Shown piece after piece: positions 24,569-37,124 of a DNA stretch of 64,000 bases. This DNA is from Panorpa germanica. Lineage: Eukaryota; Arthropoda; Insecta; Mecoptera; Panorpidae. Numbering within the stretch: position 1 is the stretch's first letter; each line of letters begins with the position of its first letter. The notes under the pieces were generated by a model that searched no databases, was not told where the DNA came from, and saw only the letters and a program-made list of their open reading frames with translations. The position numbers were made by a program, and so were the translations under genes. The stretch is taken from contig OY783214.1 in assembly GCA_963678705.1 (NCBI GenBank), positions 15,686,001 to 15,750,000 of the forward strand. The letters run 5' to 3'.

Positions 24569-27500
24569 TATTCACAAGTATTGCTCTCTTGGCAATTCGA
24601 ACACTACCAGGAATAAATGAGCCTGCTAATATATACATAACAAGTGCAATGTTCTCCTATGTTATAACATTATACAGTTCAGTGTTTAGTTAGGTTTATA
24701 CACTGTACTGCGAACAGTAGGAGAACACGCGTTCGATATGGTTATTTATAGTTGCAAGATGACATCCGCGTCTGTAATAATTATTGCTAATGTATGCTAA
24801 ATGTACTGCAATATAACATAATACATGTAGGTCAATATAAGACCTTCATAAAGACTTTAGTATAGCCCTGTGAACACAAAGCATGGATATTTATTTAAAT
24901 ATACGTCAAATATTATGTAACTCAGTAAAAAATTTGAACTCTATCTTTTTTGTATTCAATTTATTTAACGTCGGCGTTTTTGCGATGCTGGATCCTATCA
25001 CCGACGAGCTCCTACTGTTTCGCGATATCGTAGTCTCGTAAATCCGAACCCTTGTCAACCCATTATTTACCTTGGACGGCATTTTAACGACCACTGAAAC
25101 ACGTCATCGCGGCGTCAAGGTGGATACTATCCCAAAATCATATGACTTTGTGTAATATTTTCCTATGAACTTATTCATTGATGTGTTATGTAAAGTACAA
25201 CGCTGCCTAATCAGTTTATGATTATGTATGTCCATAATCAATTTGACTTGACTGGGACACATAAGTCTAGCATCTCTCATCAATACTCACGCCCACTGTG
25301 TTCATCTAAATAAACTACAGTTAGTGGTACATATATGTGTTTCTCGGATAAATATATTTTAAAAGTATCCTATACAATTTTATCTTATCTCTTTTTTATT
25401 AATTGAATTTCGGTTTTGATTGATATCTGTTTTAATAAATGCAAATAAGGAAAAAAAGCGTTAACTTTTTATCAATTTGCAGTTTTTTTTATTTTTATTT
25501 TTAGTAGTAATATATTTCCTATCAAAAACTTATACTTCCAAGTCTGACAACTAGAAACTTATAATGACTTGCTCGAATATTTTATAGCACTCTGTGTTTA
25601 TATACTTTTTACAAAGTTTAATTGTAGGGTGTTACTAAATTTATATTACTTGTTTTAAAAGTAAAAAATGTTTTATATAGTATTGCTATGAGCTTGAAAT
25701 AGCTATTTGCTAAATGTTACTAGCGCTTCGCAATTATGACCGAGCTGGTTGATTCGTTGACGGCACTGGAAAAAAATGTAAATGGTTTCTATTACCGTAT
25801 TTGAAAAAGCAGCAGTTCTAAGAATAATCAAATTTTCAATTCCTGAAAATACGAAATAAATGATAAAAAAAAGTAAACAAACTATAATATATTCTTACTG
25901 TAAGATCGAAGAAGAAATACTTGTCAACTTAAATTCTAAGAAGAAATATTAAAGAACTTAAAGTTTCCATGGTTACTTAGACGCACCAAATGAAACATAT
26001 AATGCTTTGCTCATTTTCTTCTCCTTCACAATTTATTATTTTTAATGGCCTTGTTTCTTACGAATTCGCTCGTATCTTACTTCTATAATATTTAAGAAGA
26101 TATGAATTTTTAATTTTCTTATAAATATTATTTTAGTTTTTAATATTTTTAATGGATATAACTTGTACGATCTTGAATTAGAACGACTCCTTTTAATTTG
26201 TTAGATAAAAGTTGTATAACATTATATATAGCTATATATATAACATTTAGGTCTAATATGTTATGTAAATGTTACATTACAATAGTTTTTATAAATATTT
26301 ATTTCATTTCAATATATTAATCCTATGATTTAATATAATATATAAGATTTTGAATAAAATTCTTTAGTTTTAGTATGAAGTTATTATCATGCAATTTATT
26401 ATGTATAACAAATGTATTAGGCATGGTGTAATACACATATATGACACCATAAATTCTGCCAACATAGTGCGATGGCGTCCGTCGTAAATATAATTAAAAA
26501 TGAAATCTTCATAGTCTCTTAGGTTTTGGTTTCGGAATTTAAGAATAATTTTTTTTAATCAACTTTAAGGGTAATTACCTTTATAAAGTTTAACTATATG
26601 TAACCCCATAGTGCATTTCTATTTATGTATTCAAATAAAGGGCAACACTCGTATATTTTTCTTTTACTATTTATTGTTTTATAACTAAAAAAAATCTGCT
26701 AAATATGTAGTATTTACGTTCAATTACTTAATAATATTTTTTTAAAAGAATATCTTTAGGTCTCAAATATTTCTTTTTTAAACGTAAACAAAAACATTCT
26801 AATAATTTGTAAACAAAATTTGTTTAGATATTAAATGTTTCCTTTTTTAAAAGAAAACAACAACTATAAAATAATCTGATGTCAAAACGAGCTTTAAAAA
26901 ACTTGTATATCATAAATAACAAATGAAGAATACATTGTCATCGATGTGTCGGCGTTATCATCGTCACTTATCAAGCGACAACAATTTACAATTTACATAA
27001 TCCAAACCATCTATCATTCTCCGTCCCCCGTTCCCCGTCCCCCATTCCACTCCAAGAGTAAAACATATGGAAACATACCTCAAAATATTCACCAAACGCC
27101 TGCCTATCTAGTTGTCAGTTTATAACACTTGTAATACACATTGTTTAAATATTATCGTTGTCTGTATTATTTTCCTAAATTACACACCAATATTCATCAC
27201 ATACTAATACTCGCACATGTAATAAACACTCATCATCATCATGAGTATAATTGTCAGACAAATATTGTCGTTAATAACGAAACAACTGCAAACTACGACA
27301 AACTAGAAAGCGTTAATAACTACCACGTCTTCGTTTGTTTATAGTTACAGTGTGAACTCAATTTTTAAGGTTAGATATTTGAATATACAGTACGGTATAT
27401 ATGTACATATAGAGTTGTATTTCGTTTTAATTAAAAAGTCCACAACACTGAGATTTGTTTTAGGATATCTCCGAGCAGCGGTATTAGATATGGATTAATA

Positions 27501-27573
27501 TTATCAACACTAAAGATATAGTGTTTATTTACTTTGCATACATATCATATACGTAAAAACATGTAAACCCGGC
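24569..27573. other. AT-rich stretch without recognisable gene
   Basis: No gene can be supported. A minus-strand ORF near 24906-25094, with MPSKVNNGLTRVRIYETTIS, is GC-richer than its surroundings but matches nothing I know. A C-rich patch lies at 27010-27050. The remainder is A/T-dominated. Confidence 0.4.
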
Positions 27574-27750
27574 GAGTCAAAAAGTGCGGACGCCGTGGAA
27601 CTACAGTTTCGACTGCCAGCGACGCGTCCTGCCAACTGGCTGGCTAAAACTCTGAACTCTCGATAGTGGTCCTTACCACGGTGTACAGAGACTGACTGCA
27701 GGAGTTAGTGCGCTATCAGGAAGGTGCGCGCGCACTTTTCTATGTCACTC
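27574..27750. mobile_element. GC-rich, possibly MITE-like block
   Basis: A ~177-bp GC-rich island begins GAGTCAAAAAGTGCGGACGC and ends with GCGCACTTTTCTATGTCACT. The ends are inverted copies of a GAGT(g)ACA...AAAAGTGCG motif. It contrasts sharply in composition with its flanks. No target-site duplication was identified and no ORF is evident. Confidence 0.3.
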
Positions 27751-30700
27751 TGATGAGGAATTTTGGGGTGGTAAAAACACCAGTTTTTGAAAGGGTGTGA
27801 GATATTTGTGTGGATTAAAATAGGGGATAGGGGATGAATCTATTGAAAGGGTTCGTAATTTACATGATCTGCAACAATCTTTTGATATATAAATTGTAGA
27901 TTAAGTTTTGTAATTATAATATTTATTGATATTACTTTTATTAAATTGTCTGGTTGATTGAATTGAAATTAAATTTATTTGAGGTTAAATTAGTTTTATA
28001 TTCAAGTTCAGGGATATGGGACTAAAATTCTTTTTGAGCTTTTTTGCGAACGGTGCTAATATATAAATGTAACAGCCCTTTTTTAAATTTAACGTACAAT
28101 TAATATTAAGCCATGATTTTGTAATTTAGATACAAAAAATAATGAACTTTAAAAGTACAAAACCAACAGTAAAAATTCTTCATTTTAAATTTAATAAAAA
28201 AGTTTTAACGTCACAAAATTAAAGCTTTTTTATATCACGTGTTATATTTTTTTCAGTTAATATACAGAGCTTTTATTACAACGATCATAAATAAAAGCTT
28301 TTATGTTTTTGTAGAACTTTTTTTTAGTGTAATTGCAAATATATATTTTTTTTATATAATGTTTATGTATTTGTATAATAAGGAAATGTATACAGTAACA
28401 TATTCTGTTAATTTTCATAAAAGAAAACTTTAAATTACATTATGTTTTATGCTTTAATATGTTTATGGAAAATAAAAGGAAATTGTTATCATTTTTAAAA
28501 TCACAACTCGTTAAATATAAACACTAAATAATTTAGAACTTTGTTATTTTATATGTATGTACATAATGTTCAAATTTCAAACGCTATAAATAATACATGT
28601 CAAAAAGCAATCAGTAATATTCAGTTCAATACATTCTAGTTTAATAATTTACCTAATGTTAATAGAAATACTCTAGCTGATAATCAATGTGAATTGTATT
28701 TAACAATGACGTCATTTCTAATAGAATTAAGCATAACATGAATCGTTATTAAATATTAATTAATAATAAAATAATTGATTAATTACATGAACAATGTAGC
28801 ATAAAATATTTGTTCCATGATTTTATCGTCTACTTCAAGCGATCCCCAAACTATTGCACCCCTCTTTAGCCACATTTAGGTTTAAAAGTATTACGCGGGC
28901 AGGATTAAAAATTGTATTGTCTAGGATTGTGTCAGGACAAAATTTTATTGACCCGCCTCTCGAACGAAAGTGCTAGCGCTCCGCTACGACATTAACCGAC
29001 TGAATGGCGATTTTTAAAATTTGAAGTTATTTTGGCACACATATAAATATATTCTTATATCATTCTTTGATACAGCTTCACCAAAAGTCATTTTGTGTTA
29101 ATTTTGACACGCAATGTTTTAACAAGGGAAACATTATTAATAAGGGAATAGTGTGTCAGTAGAAAGTGTAATTTTATAATTTGTTTAACATAAGATGACC
29201 TCGCATAGGAGGGTTTGACCCTCCTATGAAGCTGCAGTTTCTTTTTAGAATAAAGTTAAGTTTTCTATGATAAAAGGGTTGTTTTATTGAACATATACCT
29301 AGTAATTGGATTGGGACAACGGTCTTTACTTGAACTATATATTGTAAATTCACTTATAATTATTACTTTTATTGAAGCCCAAATATATTTCTAACAAGAT
29401 AGTTCATTACATTCAAGACAGTACTCATCAAAAAAGGTTCCTGTCCGCGGGTCTTAGTTTAAGGGCCACTGGGCTGCGTGGTACCAAATATTTGTCGACA
29501 AACCATCAATATTATATGAATGAGTAATTAAATAGTTTATCTAATACACATAGTACATGGAAATTTTAATGTGCGGTGGGTGGTTGGGTGGTATGGTCGT
29601 TGTACAGAGTGGGGGGTTGTTCTGTTTGATAACTGAAGTATCTACTTGTGTTAATGAACATATGAGTATCAATTACATTTTGCGTAGTTTATAAACGTTG
29701 TATGTATGTATGTGTATATGACATTGTTGTATAGGTTGGAACTATTTAACCAAAACCAATTTACAACACAGATAGAAAATTCTCTTGTAATGCAAGTTTC
29801 ACATATGCTAGCTTATGTGAAGCTAATTTCAAGGGTAATTTTCCACCTGGAATGCGTTTTATGGTGCATCGACGTAGAACTTGAAAGGGATCCTGGAAGA
29901 AGTTAAGAGTGTATCAATAGGTGTTGACTGTTTTGCTTTTGTCGCCCTTTTGTACAAGTGTTAGTTTTTATTCTTTAAGTCTTAGCTTAAACATAATATC
30001 CCAGACTTCCTCAGCGAAACTGAAGTACATATATGTGTTTTTTTCTAAGGCTTCATTATTCTAATATTATACCTTCCCAGTTAAGTGTTAACCTTGCACT
30101 GCGACACAAAGTCTATTCGAGTAAGTAGAAAATGAACCTTGTGGCAAGCTAGCAAGTATGTAGCACTGCAAGACAACTTTCTACCTGAGTCAGTAAGTGA
30201 CAAAATAAAAACTAATAAACGAATAAAAGTCTGTATCGATAAACTTTCATTGGCACATTTTATAAAAGTAAAAAATAATATTGTGATAGTTTTATAAAAA
30301 TAATAATCCAACATAAAAATACACTAGAACTATATTTAATATTAATAAAATATATATTCATAGATGAATATAAGACCGTCACCACTTTACTTATTCCAGA
30401 TATTTATATACTGGTACAGTATTTTATACATGAGAGTTCTCTTCTCCAGGAGTTGTACTATTGGACTATTGTAACGTCACAACTAGAGTTATAACTTATA
30501 AATCGATTTTTGTGAACACTAAAGAAAAAAGAAGGAAGAAAAAACTTTTGTGAAAATATATTTTTGTCACTTGTCCAAGTTGGAGAATTTGGCACAGTGT
30601 TACTGCTTACATGCTTGAAATAAAATAGGAGACAAAAAGTAAACAAATACATAAATAATACTGAGTAAATATGGGAAAATGATGCATGCAGTCAACAAAA

Positions 30701-33492
30701 TGGAAATGGAAATAGAAATAGAAATAGTTTGTTTGTAACTGACTCGGAAATATATTAAATTAATATATTCAAGGATACTGTTACTTATACGCTTTGTATT
30801 GCTTTTATTAAATTAATTTCAGTTTTCTGAATAACAAATAAATATATATATTAATTCTTTCATGAAGAAGTTACAAAATAAGGCAAAGATTTTTTAGCTG
30901 CGCACGGATGCAACAGCTTTCACGAGCCTGACAATTTATTTGTTAACCCCTGAATACAATCGTTAAGGGATGCGGCGTTTCACCATTACCGCACTGGCAT
31001 TGGCAGTGTCTTCACTAAAGAAACTTAAGAGAAATAAATGGATACAATAGCCAACTATTTCCAAATAGTTTTACTGAAGTGAAATAAAACATGAACATGT
31101 CGCCAACAGTGTTATAAATGATAGTTTATTTTCCAATAACACATTGATTTCGAAATACGACTTGTAGTAGCAACAGAAACATAAGGCTACATTGAGTAAA
31201 GCTAAAAGGATCTAATGCCGTCTGCAGACCATTTGTTAAACTTTTTTTTAAGTTGTTGCCATAGAAACCAACATATTTAAGTATTTAAAAGTGGATGTAC
31301 TTTTTCTTCAAATAATTTTTACTTATGCAATATTTATTCAGAAGTAAATCGATTATGTCGGACCCGCCATAGAAAACGATGAAGCAACTCACAACTTAAA
31401 ACAATACCTAATGCATATCCATATTTAATGTAATACCCAACAACTAATCTAACAAGTTCACAGTCACAAAAAAGTTTAAGCGAAAGAAAATGTTTTTTTG
31501 CGAAAAATAAAAAGAGTTTTCGAACTGTTAGGAAAGAAGATTATAATTGTTAAAAAATAAAGTTTTTAAGTGATATCTGGAAAGAGTATGAACTAAAACA
31601 TTTGCAATGATAATAATACTTTGCTTTAAGTTTTAAGCCGAACAACTCGGTAAAACTTTACCCTAGTTACCCTGGTGTTACAATAAGAATCAGCACTAAA
31701 TAGAAAAGCAGAAAGCTTAATGGTCATGGATATTCGAGCTTTTATTATTTTTATAAATAAGTTGAATGGGAAGAATATGATATTTGTGCATATAGAATGT
31801 AAAAGTCATTATCATAGACAAGGAAGATTGATGTACGAATATAAATGCTTTAATATTTGAAAATGCAGGTTGTATCAATAAGAGCTGATTGTTTTAAATT
31901 TGCCATCATTTCGGAACGGGACTGTTGGAATAGTAATAGTTCGATTATATCGATCATCCAGCTTATCATCTCTGAAAAATCGATGTTTTCTGTGCATCTC
32001 TAGTAAAGACTACGTAGCCTTTACTCATACGCAGTCTTAAGTGCTGTTAATTTAGGGCTATATACTGCTACAGCCCAAACTTAATAGTTTTGTAACTTTT
32101 AAATCACTTCGTTTTACAGTTTTGCACTTCGTTGTGTGGAAATATAATTTTAAAAGGATAATGCATTTACACTTTATGTACGTACTTACAATACGATGAA
32201 ATTTAATGCACGTTACTTGTAAATTTTACTTTATAAAGTAAATTTGGTTTACGAAAAGTTTTATGATTCTTCAAGGTTTTGTTTTAAACGTATAACGATA
32301 ATGCATCATTTCTTGCAATCATACGTTGTGTCTTATATTAATTTGTATATGTTTGATAGTATAATAAGTCTACAACATCAAAGGCTTAAGGAATCAAATA
32401 TATAAAAACCAATATCTTAATATATCACTACCTAAAGTGCAATTAAAAATTCCTGCCCTTTATTTCTTTCTCCAGTATTTAGGGCACTTAATGTTTATGG
32501 CACTGTTACCCTCGATAGCGACTGAATTCTAAAAATCTTCTCTTGTTCGTTACTTTCATGCAGCAGGCCATTAAATCGATCTGGAGATCTACCACGAGAG
32601 AACAATTTAATCCGTTCTGAATCTTTATTTAACATTCATAATCAAAAGGTTATTCTTCTCTGGCACATATGATAGCTTAAAAGTTTTTTGAACACAGTGA
32701 AACTAAGGTCTTAATGATTTTCTGCGTTTTCTTTATATAATACGTTAGATTATCACATGAAAAGTTTCTTATTCACAAAGTTACTAAATTATACATGTTT
32801 AACACTACAAGATCTTTTAAATAATACTCATAACATTTGCTAGCTTACCACAAACTAATTCGAACGTTCATTTGTAAAATACTGTGCTATAGGTTCTGCT
32901 ATTTCTATCTAATTGATTACGTCATTGGTAAAGGCATACAGCAATGCATTAATTAATATCAAAGTCATTTACACTCCATGAAATATATATGCAATCTATT
33001 TGTGGCATCTAATGGTCATAAACCACGGTCTTAACAATACATCAATTAATACCAACAATATGAAAGGCTGTAATTCAGGTGAGAGTAATCAATAATTGTC
33101 CAGTGTACAGCCGGCTTGTTATCGTAGCATATATCAAATTGGATTCAGATAACGCAACGCACCCGTCAATATGTTTTGTTGTTCATATCGGGCTGCATCG
33201 CAGATGAACAGTGATAGCTGTTGTAATATGTTCAATAATGGAGCAAACCGCCGTCCGCCTTGTACTGGTACTAGTATACAGGGTGACTTACAGGGTCTTC
33301 CATTTATCCGTGGGTGGTAGTGTAGGGTAAAAGCAGTCGATAATTGTTGAAACACTTTCTTAATAGTTGCATGTTAAAGGTGCTGGCAGAAATTATGCAG
33401 TTCGTTCTAAAATAAGAGAAACTACTGCTTAAATATTTTTCGTTTCTGAATAACTTTTTTTAAATGTACTTATATTTTGTAATTTGTTTCAG
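27751..33492. other. Long AT-rich stretch without recognisable gene
   Basis: No gene can be supported. It holds a perfect 11-bp stem with a 3-nt loop at 29204-29228. A copy of a dispersed repeat with CAAGCTAGCAAGTATGT lies at about 30100-30190 (others at 43790-43870 and 48165-48290). A GC-richer island at 33130-33360 is open on both strands (73 codons minus; a Cys-rich 50-codon frame from 33172 plus), but I recognise neither product. A tRNA-like block near 28950-29010 was considered and not accepted. Confidence 0.4.
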
Positions 33493-33779
33493 GTTTGCCT
33501 GAGGAGCCAGATGCAGCTGCAATGAGGCCAAATACCAGCATCATGTCCATGACTTTCTACGACGAACAGCTGGATGATGATCCTGATGATGCAGAGGCCG
33601 ATGATGCATGCCATCGATGCAAACAGCGAAACGAGCTTCGAGTTAGTTCACGTAAATAGTCGGTGTTGACCTAGCTGCCAACGTAGAGAAAGGGGCTACA
33701 GTTCCAGAAGACTTCTACGGGATCTATGAAGCCGTTGACGGAGCTACTACGCGCCCCGCAAAAAAAAATTAATAATGGT
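33493..33779 (+). pseudogene. Fossil exon, copy 1, bounded by splice-like sites
   Basis: A strong acceptor (AATTTGTTTCAG) precedes it and a strong donor (ATG|GTAAGT) follows. One frame reads PEEPDAAAMRPNTSIMSMTF, then YDEQLDDDPDDAEADD and CHRCKQRNEL, to a TAG at about 33657. Another frame downstream reads VGVDLAANVEKGATVPEDFY then GIYEAVDGATTRPAKKN, to a TAA. The protein-like composition in two successive frames suggests a formerly continuous acidic coding exon broken by a frameshift. It is GC-richer than its flanks. A shortened second copy lies about 390 bp downstream. I do not recognise the parent gene. Confidence 0.4.
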
Positions 33780-33885
33780 AAGTTTTTTCTAATGTATAAA
33801 AGTCTTGCTTTTTTATCATTTTAAGAAGGTTATGGTCTTCTTTAATCATATTAATTTTACTTACACTTTATAATTTGTTTCAGGA

Positions 33886-34015
33886 TTGGCTGAGGAGCCA
33901 AATGCAGCTGCAGTGAGGCCAAATATCAGATTAGGTCCATGACTCTTTACGACGAGCAACTTGAACACTTCCCCGGGAGTTTATGAGCCCGTTACGCAGC
34001 TAATACGCGCCCCCA
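33886..34015 (+). pseudogene. Fossil exon, copy 2, shortened
   Basis: It starts after the same TTTGTTTCAG acceptor and repeats copy 1 (LAEEPNAAAVRPNI in the equivalent frame), then CTTTACGACGAGCAACTTGA and a GCTAATACGCGCCCC-like end. Large internal deletions and an early TGA make it non-coding. The intervening sequence also matches upstream sequence of copy 1 in part, so exon and flank were duplicated together. Confidence 0.4.
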
Positions 34016-35352
34016 CCAATGTGTGAAAATTGGACGACATTTCAACAAAAAGTTAAAAGTGGAAAAGTTATTCTAAAGTGAAAACTTTATTTCTCTTAAT
34101 ATAGTAAATTGAACTTTTTCATAATTTTTAACAAGATTATAGTCTTCTTTCGAGAAAAAATTAATATTCTGCTGTATTTACGTATTGCAAAATGTATGAC
34201 TTACAAATATATGAAAATAAAAACACTTGTAATTAATTTTACTTCTTTTATTTATATATTATAAAATTCAGAAATACATTAGAAAAAGAATTCTTTTGAA
34301 ACATTTCACATAGATCTAAAGAAGAACAACAAAAATTCGATTTTTTAAGAAGGTTATACACTTTTTTCAATGCAGAAACTGGGAAAACCTTATTTCTCTT
34401 AATATATTAAATAGAACCTTTTCATCATTTTTAACAGAGTTACAACCTTCTTTCTACAACAAATTTATAATCACAAGGATTTTTTAAGTTTAAAATTCTT
34501 CTTTGCAAACATTTATTCGAGCCATAAATAACAGCATAAAACCAGCCGTGAATATCATAAACTGTTTTACCTAAAATGCATAATTTCCCAAGACAATAGT
34601 TTTGTAAACAAACGATATTTTATTCAACATTCCAACATTTCGTTACCGTTACCGCGTTGCATCTGCCGTTAGTCGTTAGTCCTTAGTCGTTAGTCGTTAC
34701 CATTGCTGTACTTTATAGTTGTTTAGTTTAAGTTTTCTGACTTAAAGTTTTCAAATAATTTCTAAACTATGCACATAACAAATACGTAATAGTTTCATGT
34801 ATTGCAGTGACAAAGAACTTGCAACTTTTTTCATTTAACTTTGTCAAAGTTCAAGGAATGTTCTATTACGAGTATGTTTCGTTTATTGTTCCTTAAACTG
34901 AATTGTTGTTAATTGTGTTCTATATAGTAGAGTGGCAACCTTACTTTCCGTCAAAATATTTTCGTGATTTTACGAGATTTTTAACATAAATATTTTTCTT
35001 TAGATTGACTTGAAGTTTTGAGGCAACGTTGCATTCGTATTTCTTTACTAGTGAAGTAGGACTAAAAGATGGTTTTGCTTCTCTACTAACAGCGCTTATG
35101 CCGTGAGAACAAATATACAAACTCTTTCAACCCGGAACAAGTCATTATAATTAACGTAATTTATGTAGTCTGGTGCAATAACTTTGCAAACTTACTTAAC
35201 TGCAACATATGGAACTCCAGAAATTTAAATAGTAAATTAGTAGTAGAAACTAGAGTAGTAGTAGTAAGCTAGAAAGTGCAAGCATTACAATACAAGTCAA
35301 TTTCTACATGAGAAGTAAAAAATAAACATTGAACGAATGTGACTTTTGTATT
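34016..35352. other. Flank of the giant inverted repeat, with shared modules
   Basis: The module TTTTTAACAAGATTATAGTC with TTCTTTC appears at about 34120-34155. A variant, TTTTTAACAGAGTTACAACC, lies at 34425-34455, and a weaker one is near 33820-33850. The same module sits at the core of the giant inverted repeat (36605-36635, inverted at 37125-37160 and 37316-37350). A short tandem GTTAGTC/CTTAGTC repeat lies at about 34668-34707. No gene is seen. Confidence 0.5.
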
Positions 35353-36600
35353 TTTTTTTAAGTTTAAATTTTAAATAACTAAGCGTGTCTGTTTCTTATG
35401 CGACCTTTTTTTATTTTCATGGACATTTTTTTCTAAATTTTTTTTTTGATTCTTTAGAATAATTTGATGCAGTTATATTCGTTAGGCTTTAAATTAAAGA
35501 ACTGCTTCATTACATTTTAAATATCTACACGATTCTGGCTTTTAAGCGACCTTTTTTAAATTCATGGACTTTTTTTTCAAATTTTTTTTTTTTTATTTCT
35601 TGAAATTTTTTGATGCAGTTATGTTCGTTAGGCTTTAAATTAAAGAACTGCTTCATTACATTTTAAATATCTACACGATTCTGGCTTTTAAGCGACCTTT
35701 TTTAAATTCATGGACTTTTTTTTTCAAATTTTTTTTTTTTGATTTCTTGAAATTTTTTGATGCAGTTATGTTCGTTAGGCTTTAAATTAAAGAACTGCTT
35801 CATTACATTTTAAATATCTACGCGATTCTGGCTTTTAAGCGACCTTTTTTAAATTCATGGACTTTTTTTTTCTAAATTTTTTTTTGGATTTCTTGAAATT
35901 TTTTGATGCAGTTATGTTTGCTAGGATTTAAATTAAAGAACTGCTTCATTACATTTTAAATATCTGCGCGATTCTGGCTTTTACGCGACCTTTTTTAAAT
36001 TCATGGACTTTTTTTTCTAAAATTTTTTTTTGGATTTCTTGAAATTTTTTGATGCAGTTATGTTTGCTAGGATTTAAATTAAAGAACTGCTTCATTACAT
36101 TTTAAATATCTACGCGATTATGGCTTTTACGCGACCTTCTTTAAATTCATGGACTTTTTTTTCTAAAATTTTTTTTTGGATTTCTTGAAATTTTTTGATG
36201 CAGTTACGTTCGCTAGGCTTTAAATTAAAGAACTGCTTCATTACATTTTAAATATTTGCCCGATTCTGGCTTTTACGCGACCTTTTTTAAATTCATGGAC
36301 TCTTTTTTCTAAAATTTTTTTTTCGATTTCTTGAAATTTTTTGATGCAGTTATGTTCGCTAGGCATTAAATTAAAGAACTGCATCATTACATTTTAAATA
36401 TCTGCGCGATTCTGGCTTTTACACGATTTTTTTTAAATTCATGGACTTTTTTTCTAAATTTTTTTTTTGGGATTTCTTGAAATTTTTTGATGCAGTTATG
36501 TTCGCTAGGCTTTAAATTAAAGAACTGCATCATTAGATTTTAAATATCTATGCAGGAACTCAAAAAATTGCATTGCTCTTAAAATCATAAAAGTGAACCT
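35353..36600 (+). repeat. Giant inverted repeat, left arm: 8 tandem 146-bp units
   Basis: The anchor GCGACC (or its variant) occurs at 35400, 35546, 35692, 35839, 35985, 36131, 36277 and 36423, a period of 146-147 bp. Each unit contains AAATTCATGGACTTTTTT, long T-runs, GATTTCTTGAAATTTTTTGA, TGCAGTTATGTTCGCTAGGC and TTTAAATTAAAGAACTGC. Within a unit, TGATGCAGTT and AACTGCwTCA form a further inverted repeat. The first unit is the most divergent (TTTTCATGGACA). No credible ORF exists. Confidence 0.9.
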
Positions 36601-37124
36601 TTTCATCATTTTTAACAAGATTATAGTCTTCTTTCTATATGGAGATTTAATATATTGATATATCATAAACTAAAATACTTATTTAAAAATAAATAACAAA
36701 TTTGAAATCAGCATTCAAAACTACGTTAAAAACCATTAAAAAATAAACAAATTATTTTTTTCAATTTTCATGAAAAGTAAGAAGGCTATAGCCTTCTTAC
36801 TTTTGTTAAAAAAATCAAAATTTATTTTGACGTATAATATATGTTTTCAAACGTAGTTTTGTATGCTGATTCAAAAATTGAAATCCATTTTTAATTACCT
36901 CTTGCGGTTAATGAGTAATCGGCGTTTAAAGATTTATTTTATTTCGATTTTCATAAGAAGTAACAAGAGTATAACCTTCTTACTTTTCATAAAAATTTAA
37001 GAAAATATATTTGTCATTTTATAACGGATTTTAACTTAATTTTGAATGCTGATTTCAAATTTATAATTCATTTTTAAATAAGTATTTTAGTTTATGATAT
37101 ATCAATATATTAAATCTAAATAAA
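36601..37124. repeat. Core of the giant inverted repeat
   Basis: The core is itself mirror-symmetric about position ~36880. The segment beginning at 36645 (ATTTAATATATTGATATATC) is found inverted, ending at 37115. The left half holds a perfect 32-bp palindrome at 36773-36804 centred on GGCTATAGCC. The mirror position on the right (~36955-36990) holds an eroded version with GAGTATAACC in the middle. No ORF is present. Confidence 0.85.

Noticed and set aside
24906..25094. Minus-strand ORF containing MPSKVNNGLTRVRIYETTIS
   Set aside because: GC-richer than the surroundings but short, unrecognised and without supporting splice structure; not strong enough for a gene call.
28950..29010. tRNA-like block with TTCGTTCGAGAGGCGGG on the minus strand
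   Set aside because: A B-box-like string is present but no acceptor stem or A box could be paired convincingly.
33134..33355. 73-codon minus-strand ORF and overlapping Cys-rich plus-strand frame
   Set aside because: Both strands are open in a GC-rich island, so neither can be preferred; no recognisable motif.
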